This document shows, piece by piece, positions 18,710-26,557 of a DNA stretch of 64,000 nucleotides. The stretch is taken from assembly GCF_014656195.1 (NCBI RefSeq), contig NZ_BNBY01000005.1:18971-82970 (forward strand), given 5' to 3'. The translations under genes and the position numbers were made by a program. The first letter of the stretch is position 1; every line of letters begins with the position of its first letter. The notes under the pieces are model-generated. The model ran no database searches, was not told the origin of the DNA, and worked only from the letters and a program-made list of their open reading frames with translations. This stretch comes from Kitasatospora xanthocidica (GTDB lineage: Bacteria; Actinomycetota; Actinomycetes; Streptomycetales; Streptomycetaceae).

Positions 18710-20044
18710 GTGGTCAGTTCCAAGAGCCGCCGGACACCAGACCGGCGCACGTACGTTCTCGACACCAGCGTGCTCCTGGCGGACCCGCTCGCCATGACCC
18801 GCTTCGAGGAGCACGAGGTCGTCCTCCCCGTGGTGGTCGTCACCGAGCTGGAAGCCAAGCGGCACCATCCGGAGCTGGGCTACTTCGCCCGCCAGGCGCT
18901 GCGGCTGCTCGACGACTACCGGATCCGCCACGGCCGGCTCGACGAGCCGATCCCGGTGGGGGAGCTCGGGGGCACCATCCGGGTCGAGCTCAACCACTCC
19001 GACACGTCGATACTGCCGGCGGGCTACCGCGCCGGCGGCGGCGAGGCGGACACCCGGATCCTGGCGGTCGCCCGCAACCTGCAGGCCGAGGGCTACGACG
19101 TCACCGTCGTCTCCAAGGACCTGCCGCTGCGGATCAAGGCCAGCTCGGTCGGTCTGCTCGCCGAGGAGTACCGGGCCGAGCTGGCGATCACCTCCGGCTG
19201 GACGGGCATGTCCGAACTGCACGTCCCGGCCGACCAGGTGGACGCGCTGTTCTCGGCCGGGCACGAGGCCGGGGTGGACGTCGACGGCGCCGACGAGCTC
19301 CCGGTCCACACCGGGCTGGTGCTCACCTCGGAGCGCGGCCGCGCGCTCGGCCGGGTCACCGGCGACGGCCGGGTCCGGCTGGTGCGCGGGGAGCGCGAGG
19401 CGTTCGGGCTGCGCGGGCGCAGCGCCGAGCAGCGGGTGGCGCTGGACCTGCTGCTGGACCCGGACATCGGCATCGTGTCGATGGGCGGCCGGGCCGGCAC
19501 CGGCAAGTCGGCGCTGGCGCTGTGCGCGGGTCTGGAGGCGGTGCTGGAGCGGAGGCAGCACCGCAAGGTGATGGTCTTCCGGCCGCTGTACGCGGTCGGC
19601 GGCCAGGAGCTCGGCTACCTGCCGGGTTCCGAGGCGGAGAAGATGGGCCCCTGGGCGCAGGCGGTCTTCGACACCCTCTCCGCCGTCACCACGCCGGACG
19701 TGATCGAGGAGGTCATCTCCCGCGGGATGCTGGAGGTGCTGCCGCTGACCCACATCCGGGGGCGCTCGCTGCACGACGCCTTCGTGATCGTGGACGAGGC
19801 GCAGTCGCTGGAGCGCAACGTCCTGCTGACGGTGCTGTCCCGGATCGGCCAGGGCTCGCGGGTGGTGCTCACCCACGACGTGGCGCAGCGGGACAACCTC
19901 CGGGTGGGCCGGTACGACGGGGTGGTGGCCGTGGTGGAGAAGCTGAAGGGCCACCCGCTCTTCGCCCACATCACGCTCACGCGCTCGGAGCGTTCGCCGA
20001 TCGCGGCGCTGGTCACGGAGATGCTGGAGGACATCCACCCGTGA
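18710..20044 (+). CDS. PIN-PhoH fusion protein (PhoH2-type ATPase/RNase)
   Basis: 444 residues. N-terminal PIN nuclease domain (about 14-150) with the acidic residues in [15 protein letters not shown] and GGEADTRIL. The C-terminal PhoH domain has a Walker [13 protein letters not shown] and Walker B VIVDEAQS. Mycobacterial PhoH2 of the same build unwinds and cuts RNA using ATP, which is the likely activity here. The start is GTG; GGAGG at 18701-18705 leaves a 4-nt spacer. No antitoxin gene (PhoAT) is recognisable upstream, so it appears to be the stand-alone form. A strong terminator follows. Confidence 0.94.
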   Translation: MVSSKSRRTPDRRTYVLDTSVLLADPLAMTRFEEHEVVLPVVVVTELEAKRHHPELGYFARQALRLLDDYRIRHGRLDEPIPVGELGGTIRVELNHSDTSILPAGYRAGGGEADTRILAVARNLQAEGYDVTVVSKDLPLRIKASSVGLLAEEYRAELAITSGWTGMSELHVPADQVDALFSAGHEAGVDVDGADELPVHTGLVLTSERGRALGRVTGDGRVRLVRGEREAFGLRGRSAEQRVALDLLLDPDIGIVSMGGRAGTGKSALALCAGLEAVLERRQHRKVMVFRPLYAVGGQELGYLPGSEAEKMGPWAQAVFDTLSAVTTPDVIEEVISRGMLEVLPLTHIRGRSLHDAFVIVDEAQSLERNVLLTVLSRIGQGSRVVLTHDVAQRDNLRVGRYDGVVAVVEKLKGHPLFAHITLTRSERSPIAALVTEMLEDIHP

Positions 20045-20494
20045 TCCGTCCCTGATCGGGACATAGTCGTACAATACGGTCAACTGGTGCCCCGGGGCCC
20101 GCTCCTGACGGAGCGGGCCCCATCCGTTTCATCACATCGAGTGGCTTTCCGTCCGGGGAACTCCCGGGCGGTGAATGTGACATGCGCCACGCGGGCGGGA
20201 ATTGCGTCGACAGCGCCCGGTGCGGCATGGTGAGGGTTCTGTCAGGCCCCGCGTACGGCGCGGCAGGGCTTCCGGACTCCGGAAGTCAGGCCCGGAAGGT
20301 CCGCCAACTCCGGTCGGTGGACGCACAATTGAAAACCGATGAGCCGTACGCCGCCCGATTCCAACGCCCGGTCGCCTCACCTCGGCCGGACGCCGGGCCA
20401 GCACCTCCCGTGACCAGAGCACTGTGGGAGGTCCGTGCCAAGGGGCATGTAACGCCCGTACGGTCACGCGTGGGCGATGCTGGAAGGAATCCAT
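20045..20494. other. Long leader region before the transglycosylase gene
   Basis: After the PhoH terminator about 370 nt remain without a gene. Cell-wall hydrolase genes in this group often carry regulated leaders; here GGGGAAC and GGTGAAT occur in the right order at 20156-20176 but the other conserved blocks of the c-di-AMP (ydaO) riboswitch are not seen. The ribosome site GGAAGGA is at 20482-20488. Confidence 0.5.
20094..20121 (+). terminator. Terminator after the PhoH gene
   Basis: GGGGCCCGCTCC (20094-20105), loop TGAC, then GGAGCGGGCCCC (20110-20121): a perfect 12-bp stem 50 nt after the stop. Confidence 0.85.
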
Positions 20495-21232
20495 GTGACT
20501 CGGATCTCGGTCCGGGGAGTTGCTGTGGCCTCCGCCACCGCCGTCACCGCAGTCGGTGCCGTCGTGGGCATGGCCTCGGGCAGCGAGGGCAAGACCACGC
20601 AGACGGTCGATGTCGCCGCCGGCGCGACCCTGCTTGCCGAAGTCCCCTCTGGCGCCCAGGCGCAGACCATCAGTGACAACATCGGCCAGCAGGCATCCGC
20701 CCAGCAGGCCTCCGCCGACGCCGCCGCCAAGGCCGCCGCGGAGCAGAAGGCCGCCGAGGAGGCCGCGCGCCAGAAGGCCGCCGCGGACGCCCAGGCGAAG
20801 GCCGATGCCCAGGCCAAGGCCGACGCGGAGAAGGCTGCCAAGGCCGCCGACGACCAGCGCAAGGCCGAGGCCGCCAACCGGTCGAAGGCCCGCTCGGCGA
20901 TGACCGCCGTCGACGACAGCGCGCCCCCCGTCTCGGTCAGTCCCGGCTCCGTCCAGGACATGGCGCGGCAGATCGTCGGCAACGACGCCCAGTTCCAGTG
21001 CTTCAGCCAGATCGTGAAGCGCGAGAGCGGCTGGGACTACACCGCGACGAACAAGAGCTCCGGCGCGTACGGCCTGGTCCAGGCGCTCCCGGGCACCAAG
21101 ATGGCCTCGGCCGGTGCCGACTGGCGCACCAACCCGGCCACCCAGATCAAGTGGGGCCTCAGCTACATGAACAGCCGCTACGGCAGCCCCTGTGGCGCCT
21201 GGTCGTTCTGGCAGGCCCACAACTGGTACTAG
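20495..21232 (+). CDS. Secreted transglycosylase-like (SLT-type) protein
   Basis: 245 residues from a GTG at 20495, six nt after GGAAGGA; an in-frame ATG at 20477 has no ribosome site. Signal-like helix near 7-30, then a long Ala/Lys/Gln/Glu-rich stretch (about 60-140) that would form a coiled coil or extended helix spanning the wall. The C-terminal 85 residues are the lytic transglycosylase-like domain: FQCFSQIVKRESGW with the catalytic-type glutamate, then SSGAYGLVQALPG and a paired Cys near the end (GSPCGAW). It should cleave or remodel peptidoglycan outside the membrane. Confidence 0.9.
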   Translation: MTRISVRGVAVASATAVTAVGAVVGMASGSEGKTTQTVDVAAGATLLAEVPSGAQAQTISDNIGQQASAQQASADAAAKAAAEQKAAEEAARQKAAADAQAKADAQAKADAEKAAKAADDQRKAEAANRSKARSAMTAVDDSAPPVSVSPGSVQDMARQIVGNDAQFQCFSQIVKRESGWDYTATNKSSGAYGLVQALPGTKMASAGADWRTNPATQIKWGLSYMNSRYGSPCGAWSFWQAHNWY

Positions 21233-21765
21233 GAGCGACCGCCGCCACGGCGGCGTGACTCCGGACGGCCCCCGGCCGCTCGCCCTCGCGGGGCGGGTGA
21301 CCGGGGGCCGTCGTCATTTCCCGCCTCTCCCGCATCTCCCGCCCGGGCCCGAGCATTTCCCGCATCTCCCGCCTGGGCCCCGGCCGTCCGTGCGGCCGGT
21401 CCGGTGAAGGCGAACCGCGCCGCCCGGGCCGCGCTGACCAGTGCGCGCTCGGGCGGTGCGGTTCTGGTGCGGACGCGGGGACGGGAAGGGGTCCTGGATG
21501 CTTCCCGCACCGGCCGGTCCGCCGGCGGTTGGCTCCCGAGGCGTCCGGAGACGAAGCCTCCGGGCTCTCGTCCCGACTCCTCCCCAGGAAATCGCGCCCG
21601 AAACCACCCGGAACAGGGTGATTTGCCCGGTATCTCGGAGCGGGGCGCTCGAATCGAACCCACCGGCGACCGGACTCGCCGCGCCCCCGCCGGGTAGCGT
21701 CATCCCTGACGGCCGCGGTGTGACCCGCGGCGTACCGCCGGGCACGGCGGGCGGGCAGGGGAGCG
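21233..21765. other. 533-bp region without a supported gene
   Basis: It contains the terminator, then a direct repeat of a CATTTCCCGC(C/A)TCTCCCGC-type unit at about 21315-21385. The rest shows only chance reading frames with poor codon choice. A TTCGATT-like stretch near 21650 (minus strand) superficially resembles a tRNA T-loop but has no pairing stem. Confidence 0.55.
21264..21312 (+). terminator. Terminator after the transglycosylase gene
   Basis: GACGGCCCCCGG (21264-21275) pairs with CCGGGGGCCGTC (21301-21312); a CG-rich inner part can also pair. Confidence 0.75.
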
Positions 21766-23364
21766 GTGGTAGCGAGGATGGCGCGGGGCGGAAAGGCCTT
21801 CAAGGCCGTGGCCAAGGGGATGGCCGTGGTGGCGAGCGCGGCCGCCGTGATCGAACGGCGCCGACGCGCCGCGATGGCGGCCGACCCGCACGAACTCGCC
21901 GTCCCCGCACTGGCCGACGGGCACCCGTTGGCCCACGAACAGGCAGTGGCCGAGGGGCGCGTACCGGCGGTCGTCGAGACGCCCGGCCCGGCACCGGCGC
22001 CCTTGACCGAGCCCGCTCCGGCAGCCGCGGTGCCGACGGGCCCGGCGGTCGCCGGGGTGCCCGCGCCCGCCGCCGCGGCCCCGGTCGCGCCCACCGCGCA
22101 CGCGGGCCTCGGACGGGAGTACCACCCCGGCCGGCCCGCCACCCCCGCCGAGGCGCTGCCGTGGGGGCTGCGGGTCGCCGCCGAGTCGACCTGGCGGCTG
22201 CTGCTGCTCGGCGCCGCGCTCTACGTCGTCTTCTACGTGGTCGACATGCTGCGGCTGGTCGCCTTCTCGGTGCTGGCCTCGCTGCTGATCGCCGCTCTGC
22301 TGGAACCCTCGGTGTCCTGGCTGCGCCGGCGCCGGGCGCCGCGCTCACTGGCGGCGGGCGTGGTGTTCCTGAGCGGCCTGGCCGGGATCGGGCTGGTCGG
22401 CTGGTTCGTGGTCTGGCAGGTGAGCACCAACCTGCCGGACGTCACCGCCCAGGTCAAGGACGGTGTCAACCAGCTGCGGGACTGGCTGATCACCGGGCCG
22501 CTGCACCTGACCCAGCAGCAGATCAAGGACTTCGCCGACCAGATCACCAAGGCGATCACCACCAACACCGATCAGCTCACCTCGGCCTCGATCACTGGCG
22601 CGCAGATCGCCGTCGAGGTGCTGACCGCGCTGCTGATGACCTTCTTCACCACCTTCTTCCTGCTCTACGACGGCGAGCGGATCTGGAACTGGGCGCTGCG
22701 CGGCCTGCCCCGGCAGTCCCGGTTCGCGATGGCCGGCGCCGGCCCGAAGGCCTGGGCGACGCTCACCGCGTACGTGCGCGGCACCGTGTGCGTGGCGTTC
22801 ATCGACGCGGTCTGCATCGGGATCGGTATCGACCTGCTGGGCGTGCCGCTGGCGATGCCGCTGGCCGTGATCATCTTCCTGGGGGCCTTCGTCCCGCTGG
22901 TCGGCGCGCTGGTCACCGGCACTGTCGCGGTGCTGATCGCCCTGGTCACCCAGGGACCGTGGACGGCGCTGATGGTGCTGGTGGTGCTGATCGCGGTGAT
23001 GCAGGTCGAGAGCCACATCCTGCAGCCGCTGATCCTCGGCCGGGCCGTCCGGGTGCACCCGCTGGGCGTGGTCCTCGGCGTCGCGGCCGGCGGCATCATC
23101 GGCGGTATCGGTGGCGCGGTCGTGGCCGTTCCGCTGATCGCCGTCACCAACACCGTGATCACCCACCTGCGCCGCCGCAACGAGGCCGGGCAGGCCGTCT
23201 TCACCGCGCTCGAAGCCGCCCGCGAGGCCGCCGAACGCACCGCCGCCGGACGGCCGGGCGCGGCTGCGACGGCGCCCGCGCCCGCGAACGCGACCACGTC
23301 CACGAACGCGACCACGTCCACGACCCCGCTCACGAAGCCGGCCGCCCAGCCGGTCACGGACTGA
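21766..23364 (+). CDS. AI-2E family transporter (UPF0118)
   Basis: 532 residues from GTG at 21766 with GGGGAG upstream. The N-terminal 130 residues are hydrophilic and Ala/Pro-rich. The conserved domain (about 125-470) has eight hydrophobic segments and the family's long extracytoplasmic helix region; motifs near the C-terminus are FLGAFVPLVGALVTG, VESHILQPLILGRAV and HPLGVVLGVAAGGIIGG. Members export autoinducer-2 or other small molecules, or act as ion antiporters; the substrate here is open. The Ala/Thr-rich tail (NATTSTNATTSTT) is a small internal repeat. Confidence 0.92.
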   Translation: MVARMARGGKAFKAVAKGMAVVASAAAVIERRRRAAMAADPHELAVPALADGHPLAHEQAVAEGRVPAVVETPGPAPAPLTEPAPAAAVPTGPAVAGVPAPAAAAPVAPTAHAGLGREYHPGRPATPAEALPWGLRVAAESTWRLLLLGAALYVVFYVVDMLRLVAFSVLASLLIAALLEPSVSWLRRRRAPRSLAAGVVFLSGLAGIGLVGWFVVWQVSTNLPDVTAQVKDGVNQLRDWLITGPLHLTQQQIKDFADQITKAITTNTDQLTSASITGAQIAVEVLTALLMTFFTTFFLLYDGERIWNWALRGLPRQSRFAMAGAGPKAWATLTAYVRGTVCVAFIDAVCIGIGIDLLGVPLAMPLAVIIFLGAFVPLVGALVTGTVAVLIALVTQGPWTALMVLVVLIAVMQVESHILQPLILGRAVRVHPLGVVLGVAAGGIIGGIGGAVVAVPLIAVTNTVITHLRRRNEAGQAVFTALEAAREAAERTAAGRPGAAATAPAPANATTSTNATTSTTPLTKPAAQPVTD

Positions 23365-23390
23365 CCGGAAACGACGACGGCCGGAAACGA

Positions 23391-23433
23391 CGACGGGCCC
23401 CTCGCGGACGTGGTGTCCGGGAGGGGCCCGTCG
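23391..23433. terminator. Bidirectional terminator hairpin
   Basis: CGACGGGCCCCTC (23391-23403) pairs with GAGGGGCCCGTCG (23421-23433), between the AI-2E transporter gene and convergent ahpD. Confidence 0.85.
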
Positions 23434-23446
23434 GGTGCCGGGTGGG

Positions 23447-23989
23447 TCAGGCGGTGACGCCGACCAGGGCGGCCTCGGCGTCGAGGACGCCGGCCACGGC
23501 CTGCAGGACGGCGGCGATCTTCATCGAGGCCTGGATGACCTCACGGTCGACGCCGGCCTTGCGCAGCACGGCCTCGTGCGAGTCGAGGCACTGGCCGCAG
23601 CCGTTGATGGCGGAGACCGCGAAGCACCAGAGCTCGAAGTCGATCTTCTCGACGCCCGGGGTGCCGATGATGTTCATCCGCAGACCGGCCCGCATCGTGC
23701 TGTACTCCTTGTCGGAGAGCAGGTGCAGCGTCCGGTAGTAGACGTTGTTCATCCCCATGATCGCGGCCGCGCCCTTGGCGGCGGTGTACGCCTCCGGGGA
23801 GAGGTTGGCCTTGGCCTCGGGCTCCAGCTCGCGCAGCAGGCCGGGGCTGCGGGTGGCCATCGCGCAGGAGAGCACGGTGCCCCAGAGCTGCTGGGCGGGG
23901 AGGTCGGAGTTGCCGATGACCGAGCCCAGGTTGAGCTTGAGGTCCTTGGCGTAGTCCGGGAGGGCGGCCTTCAGGTCGTCGAGGGCCAT
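23447..23989 (-). CDS. ahpD: Alkyl hydroperoxide reductase AhpD (carboxymuconolactone decarboxylase-like)
   Basis: 180 residues, nearly the same length as mycobacterial AhpD. The redox centre is C131-G-Q-C134 followed by H138, the CxxC...H proton relay of the family. AhpD reduces AhpC and is itself reduced through lipoamide, replacing AhpF in actinobacteria. It begins 3 nt after the ahpC stop, so both are translated from one transcript. Confidence 0.97.
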   Translation of the reverse strand: MALDDLKAALPDYAKDLKLNLGSVIGNSDLPAQQLWGTVLSCAMATRSPGLLRELEPEAKANLSPEAYTAAKGAAAIMGMNNVYYRTLHLLSDKEYSTMRAGLRMNIIGTPGVEKIDFELWCFAVSAINGCGQCLDSHEAVLRKAGVDREVIQASMKIAAVLQAVAGVLDAEAALVGVTA

Positions 23990-23992
23990 GGG

Positions 23993-24544
23993 TCAGCCCG
24001 CCAGCAGGGCCTGGGCGTCGAGGGTGTCCTCGCCCTTGGTCCAGTTGCACGGGCACAGCTCGTCGGTCTGCAGGGCGTCCAGCACCCGCAGGACCTCCTT
24101 GGGGTTACGGCCGACGGAGCCGGCGGTCACCATGACGAACTGGATCTCGTTGTTCGGGTCGACGATGAAGACGGCGCGCTGGGCGGTGCCGTCCTCGGCC
24201 TCGACGCCGCAGGCGCGCATCAGGTCGTGCTTGACGTCGGCCAGCATCGGGAAGGGCAGGTCGCGCAGGTCCTTGTGGTCCTTGCGCCAGGCGTGGTGCA
24301 CGAACTCGGAGTCGCCGGAGACGCCGAGGATCTGGGCGTCGCGGTCGGCGAACTCGTCGTTCAGCTTGCCGAACGCGGCGATCTCGGTCGGGCAGACGAA
24401 GGTGAAGTCCATCGGCCAGAAGAAGACGACCTTCCACTTGCCCTCGTAGGACTTGTGGTTGATGTCAGCGAAGGCGCTCGCGGCCTCCAGGTCGACACAG
24501 GCCTTGAGGTCGAACTCGGGGAACTTGTCACCGATCGTGAGCAC
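23993..24544 (-). CDS. ahpC: Peroxiredoxin AhpC
   Basis: 183 residues from a GTG at 24544; AGGAG lies 8 nt upstream. Peroxidatic cysteine C51 is in DFTFVCPTE. Near residue 164 the sequence DELCPCNW carries two cysteines, the three-cysteine arrangement of the mycobacterial enzyme. It detoxifies organic and hydrogen peroxides in the cytoplasm with AhpD as partner. It is divergent from oxyR, the usual layout for OxyR control, and has a 19-bp palindrome in its upstream region. Confidence 0.98.
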   Translation of the reverse strand: MLTIGDKFPEFDLKACVDLEAASAFADINHKSYEGKWKVVFFWPMDFTFVCPTEIAAFGKLNDEFADRDAQILGVSGDSEFVHHAWRKDHKDLRDLPFPMLADVKHDLMRACGVEAEDGTAQRAVFIVDPNNEIQFVMVTAGSVGRNPKEVLRVLDALQTDELCPCNWTKGEDTLDAQALLAG

Positions 24545-24578
24545 GTTCGCTTCTCCTGAAGTGAGGTGTGGGGAGCAT

Positions 24579-24597
24579 GTGTCCGGAATCCGGACAC
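24579..24597. promoter_or_regulatory. 19-bp palindrome upstream of ahpC
   Basis: GTGTCCGGA-A-TCCGGACAC is a perfect 9-1-9 inverted repeat 35-53 bp before the ahpC start. A second, smaller inverted repeat CACGAT/ATCGTG is at 24602-24618. It could be an operator or a leader hairpin. Confidence 0.55.
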
Positions 24598-24620
24598 GCA
24601 TCACGATTCCACATCGTGGA

Positions 24621-24670
24621 CTGATCGGGGAAATAGCTAGACTTGATGTGTCTGATCGGAGATTGCTATC
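24621..24670. promoter_or_regulatory. Likely OxyR-binding region between ahpC and oxyR
   Basis: CTGATCGG occurs at 24621-24628 and 24652-24659, and AATAGC (24632-24637) is inverted as GCTATC (24665-24670). ATAG/CTAT elements spaced along the DNA are the known hallmark of OxyR sites. TAGACT at 24638-24643 may be a -10 box for oxyR. Confidence 0.5.
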
Positions 24671-24736
24671 AGTACCGAATCCCCCACGTCGCGGCCGGGC
24701 TCCCGCCGGACGGCCGCCGCCAAGGCCGGCGCGACT

Positions 24737-25690
24737 GTGGCGAGCGCCACAGCCCGCGCCCCCCGCACCCCGACCGTCGCCCAGCTGCGGGCCTTCGTCG
24801 CGGTGGCCGAGCACCGGCACTTCCGGGAGGCCGCCGCCGCCACCGGGACCAGCCAGCCCGCGCTGTCCGGGGCCGTCGCGGCGCTGGAGGAGTCGCTGGG
24901 CGCGCAGCTGGTCGAGCGTACGACGCGCAAGGTGATTGTCACCCAGCTGGGGGAGCGGGTGCACCAGCACGCCCGGCGGGTGCTCGCCTCGCTGCAGGCC
25001 CTCACCGAGGAGGTCGAGGCCGCCCGCCGGCCGTTCACCGGGCCGCTGCACCTGGGCGTCATCCCGACCGTCGCGCCCTACCTGCTGCCCGATGTGCTGC
25101 GGCTGGTCCGTGACGGCTTCCCGGAGCTGGAGCTGCACGTCCACGAGGAGCGCACCCCCTCGCTGCTGGAGGGCCTGGCCGCCGGGCGCCTGGACGTCCT
25201 GCTGCTCGCGCTCCCGGCCGGCGGGACCTCGCCGACCCTGGACATCCCGCTGTTCGACGAGGACTTCGTCCTGGTCACCCCGCCCGGCCACCCGCTGGCC
25301 GGCCGGATCGACGTCCCGCGCGACGTGTTGCTCGACCTCGACGTGCTGCTGCTGGAGGAGGGCCACTGCCTGCGGGACCAGGCGCTGGACATCTGCCGCG
25401 AGGTGGGCGTCGACCCGGCGGGCTCGACCACCAAGGCGGCCGGCCTGTCCACCCTCGTCCAACTGGTCGCCGGCGGCCTCGGGGTGACCCTGCTGCCCGC
25501 CACCGCGCTGGACGTCGAGGCCGGACGCACCGACCGGCTGGCCGCTGTTCGCTTCGCCGCCCCCGCGCCGGGCCGCCGGATCGGGCTGGCCGTCCGCCCG
25601 GGCTCGGCCCGCGGCGCCGAGTACGAGCGGTTCGCGGCCGCGCTGCGCGAGGTGCTGGCCGGACTGCCGGTGCGGATCGTCGAGCCGTAG
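24737..25690 (+). CDS. oxyR: LysR-type peroxide sensor OxyR
   Basis: 317 residues. N-terminal winged HTH (about 13-72: VAQLRAFVAVAEHRHFREAA...SQPALSGAVAALEESLGAQLVERT). In the sensor domain EEGHCLRDQALDICRE places cysteines at C211 and C220, nine apart as in E. coli OxyR C199/C208, so peroxide-driven disulfide switching is expected. It activates ahpCD, which is divergent. The GTG at 24737 is the first usual start in frame; it lacks a good ribosome site and homologues sometimes begin a little earlier, so the N-terminus is uncertain. Confidence 0.96.
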   Translation: MASATARAPRTPTVAQLRAFVAVAEHRHFREAAAATGTSQPALSGAVAALEESLGAQLVERTTRKVIVTQLGERVHQHARRVLASLQALTEEVEAARRPFTGPLHLGVIPTVAPYLLPDVLRLVRDGFPELELHVHEERTPSLLEGLAAGRLDVLLLALPAGGTSPTLDIPLFDEDFVLVTPPGHPLAGRIDVPRDVLLDLDVLLLEEGHCLRDQALDICREVGVDPAGSTTKAAGLSTLVQLVAGGLGVTLLPATALDVEAGRTDRLAAVRFAAPAPGRRIGLAVRPGSARGAEYERFAAALREVLAGLPVRIVEP

Positions 25691-25712
25691 GGACCGCCTG
25701 GCGGCTCTCCGG

Positions 25713-25796
25713 GTGGAACGGCTCCGCTGGACGTCGGCGGGTGGAACGGCTCCGCTGGACGTCGGCGGGTGGAACAGCTCCGCTAGACGTCGGCGG
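25713..25796 (+). repeat. Three tandem 28-bp repeats over the end of the TetR gene
   Basis: The unit starting GTGGAACGGCTCCGCTGGAC is present at 25713-25740 and 25741-25768 without change and at 25769-25796 with two substitutions. One of these makes the CTA that is the stop codon (TAG) of the minus-strand TetR gene. Confidence 0.95.
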
Positions 25797-26406
25797 GTGC
25801 GGCCAGGCAGAGCCCGACGGTGGTCGCCACCAGCACGTCCAGGGCCCGCAGGGTGTCCGGGCCGGGCCGCTCGCCGGGGGCGCGCAGCGACAGGTAACGG
25901 TCGGTCAGGCCGTTGAAGCCGCTCAGGAAGTGGACGGCGATCTCCTCGGCGGGCACGGCGAGCCGCAGGTCGTGCACCCGGGCGAGCGCGGTGATCATCT
26001 CGGCCGCGGTGCCCTCGGTCTCGTACTGCAGGGCGCGCATGATCTCCTGCAGGTCGGGGTCGCGCATCGCCAGCGCCGCGAACTCGGTCAGCAGCATGCA
26101 GCGCCCGTCCTCGCCGGTGGTGCTCTCCCAGAGGGCGTGGACCAGCGTCCTGACCTGCTCGCCGAAGGGGCCGTCGCCGGGGGAGACGGCGCGCACGGAG
26201 CCGATGAACTCGGCGGTCAGCTGCTCGATGACGGCCCGGTAGAGGTCCTTCTTGGTGCCGAAGGTGTAGTGCACCGTCGCCTGTGCCACGCCCAGCTCGG
26301 CCGCGATCGCCCGGGTGCTGCCGGCCGCGACCCCCTCCCGGGCCATCAGGTCGATGGCGGCCTGGACCAGCTGCGGGCGGCGTTCGGAGGCGGGGACGTG
26401 AGCCAT
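25783..26406 (-). CDS. TetR family regulator of the MMPL transporter
   Basis: 207 residues. HTH: GSTRAIAAELGVAQATVHYTFGTKKDLYRAVIEQL (the recognition helix is AQATVHYTF), then a helical ligand domain with the LLTEFAALAMRDPDLQEI stretch of TetR C-terminal subfamilies. It is divergent from the MMPL gene with 151 bp between, so it probably represses that transporter. Its 3' end lies inside a triplicated 28-bp repeat, and the stop codon is created by a substitution in the third copy. Confidence 0.92.
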   Translation of the reverse strand: MAHVPASERRPQLVQAAIDLMAREGVAAGSTRAIAAELGVAQATVHYTFGTKKDLYRAVIEQLTAEFIGSVRAVSPGDGPFGEQVRTLVHALWESTTGEDGRCMLLTEFAALAMRDPDLQEIMRALQYETEGTAAEMITALARVHDLRLAVPAEEIAVHFLSGFNGLTDRYLSLRAPGERPGPDTLRALDVLVATTVGLCLAAPADV

Positions 26407-26489
26407 CCCGCCAGGGTATCGCCACGGTCGGGCAACTGTGTCGAACGATTCCGTCGATCGCCCCTGTCGCACGCACATGTCGCCCGACT

Positions 26490-26503
26490 TTGTCACCCGA
26501 CAA
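26490..26503. promoter_or_regulatory. Inverted repeat between TetR and MMPL genes
   Basis: TTGTC-ACCC-GACAA, 55-68 bp upstream of the MMPL start, extendable with one mismatch to CTTTGTC/GACAAGG. It is the best operator candidate for the divergent TetR regulator; GTCG-rich half-sites also occur at 26429-26480. Confidence 0.5.
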
Positions 26504-26557
26504 GGTTGCGCGTACGGTGGGACGAGACCTGTCCTGACCGAACCCGAGGGACCGCCC

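Noticed and set aside
20151..20178. Possible c-di-AMP (ydaO) riboswitch in the transglycosylase leader, because GGGGAAC and GGTGAAT occur in order.
   Set aside because: The later conserved blocks, including a GCTAAC-type segment, are absent in the following 300 nt; a covariance-model search would be decisive.
21640..21670. tRNA-like TTCGATT stretch on the minus strand.
   Set aside because: The flanking bases do not pair as a T-stem and no acceptor, D or anticodon arms can be drawn.
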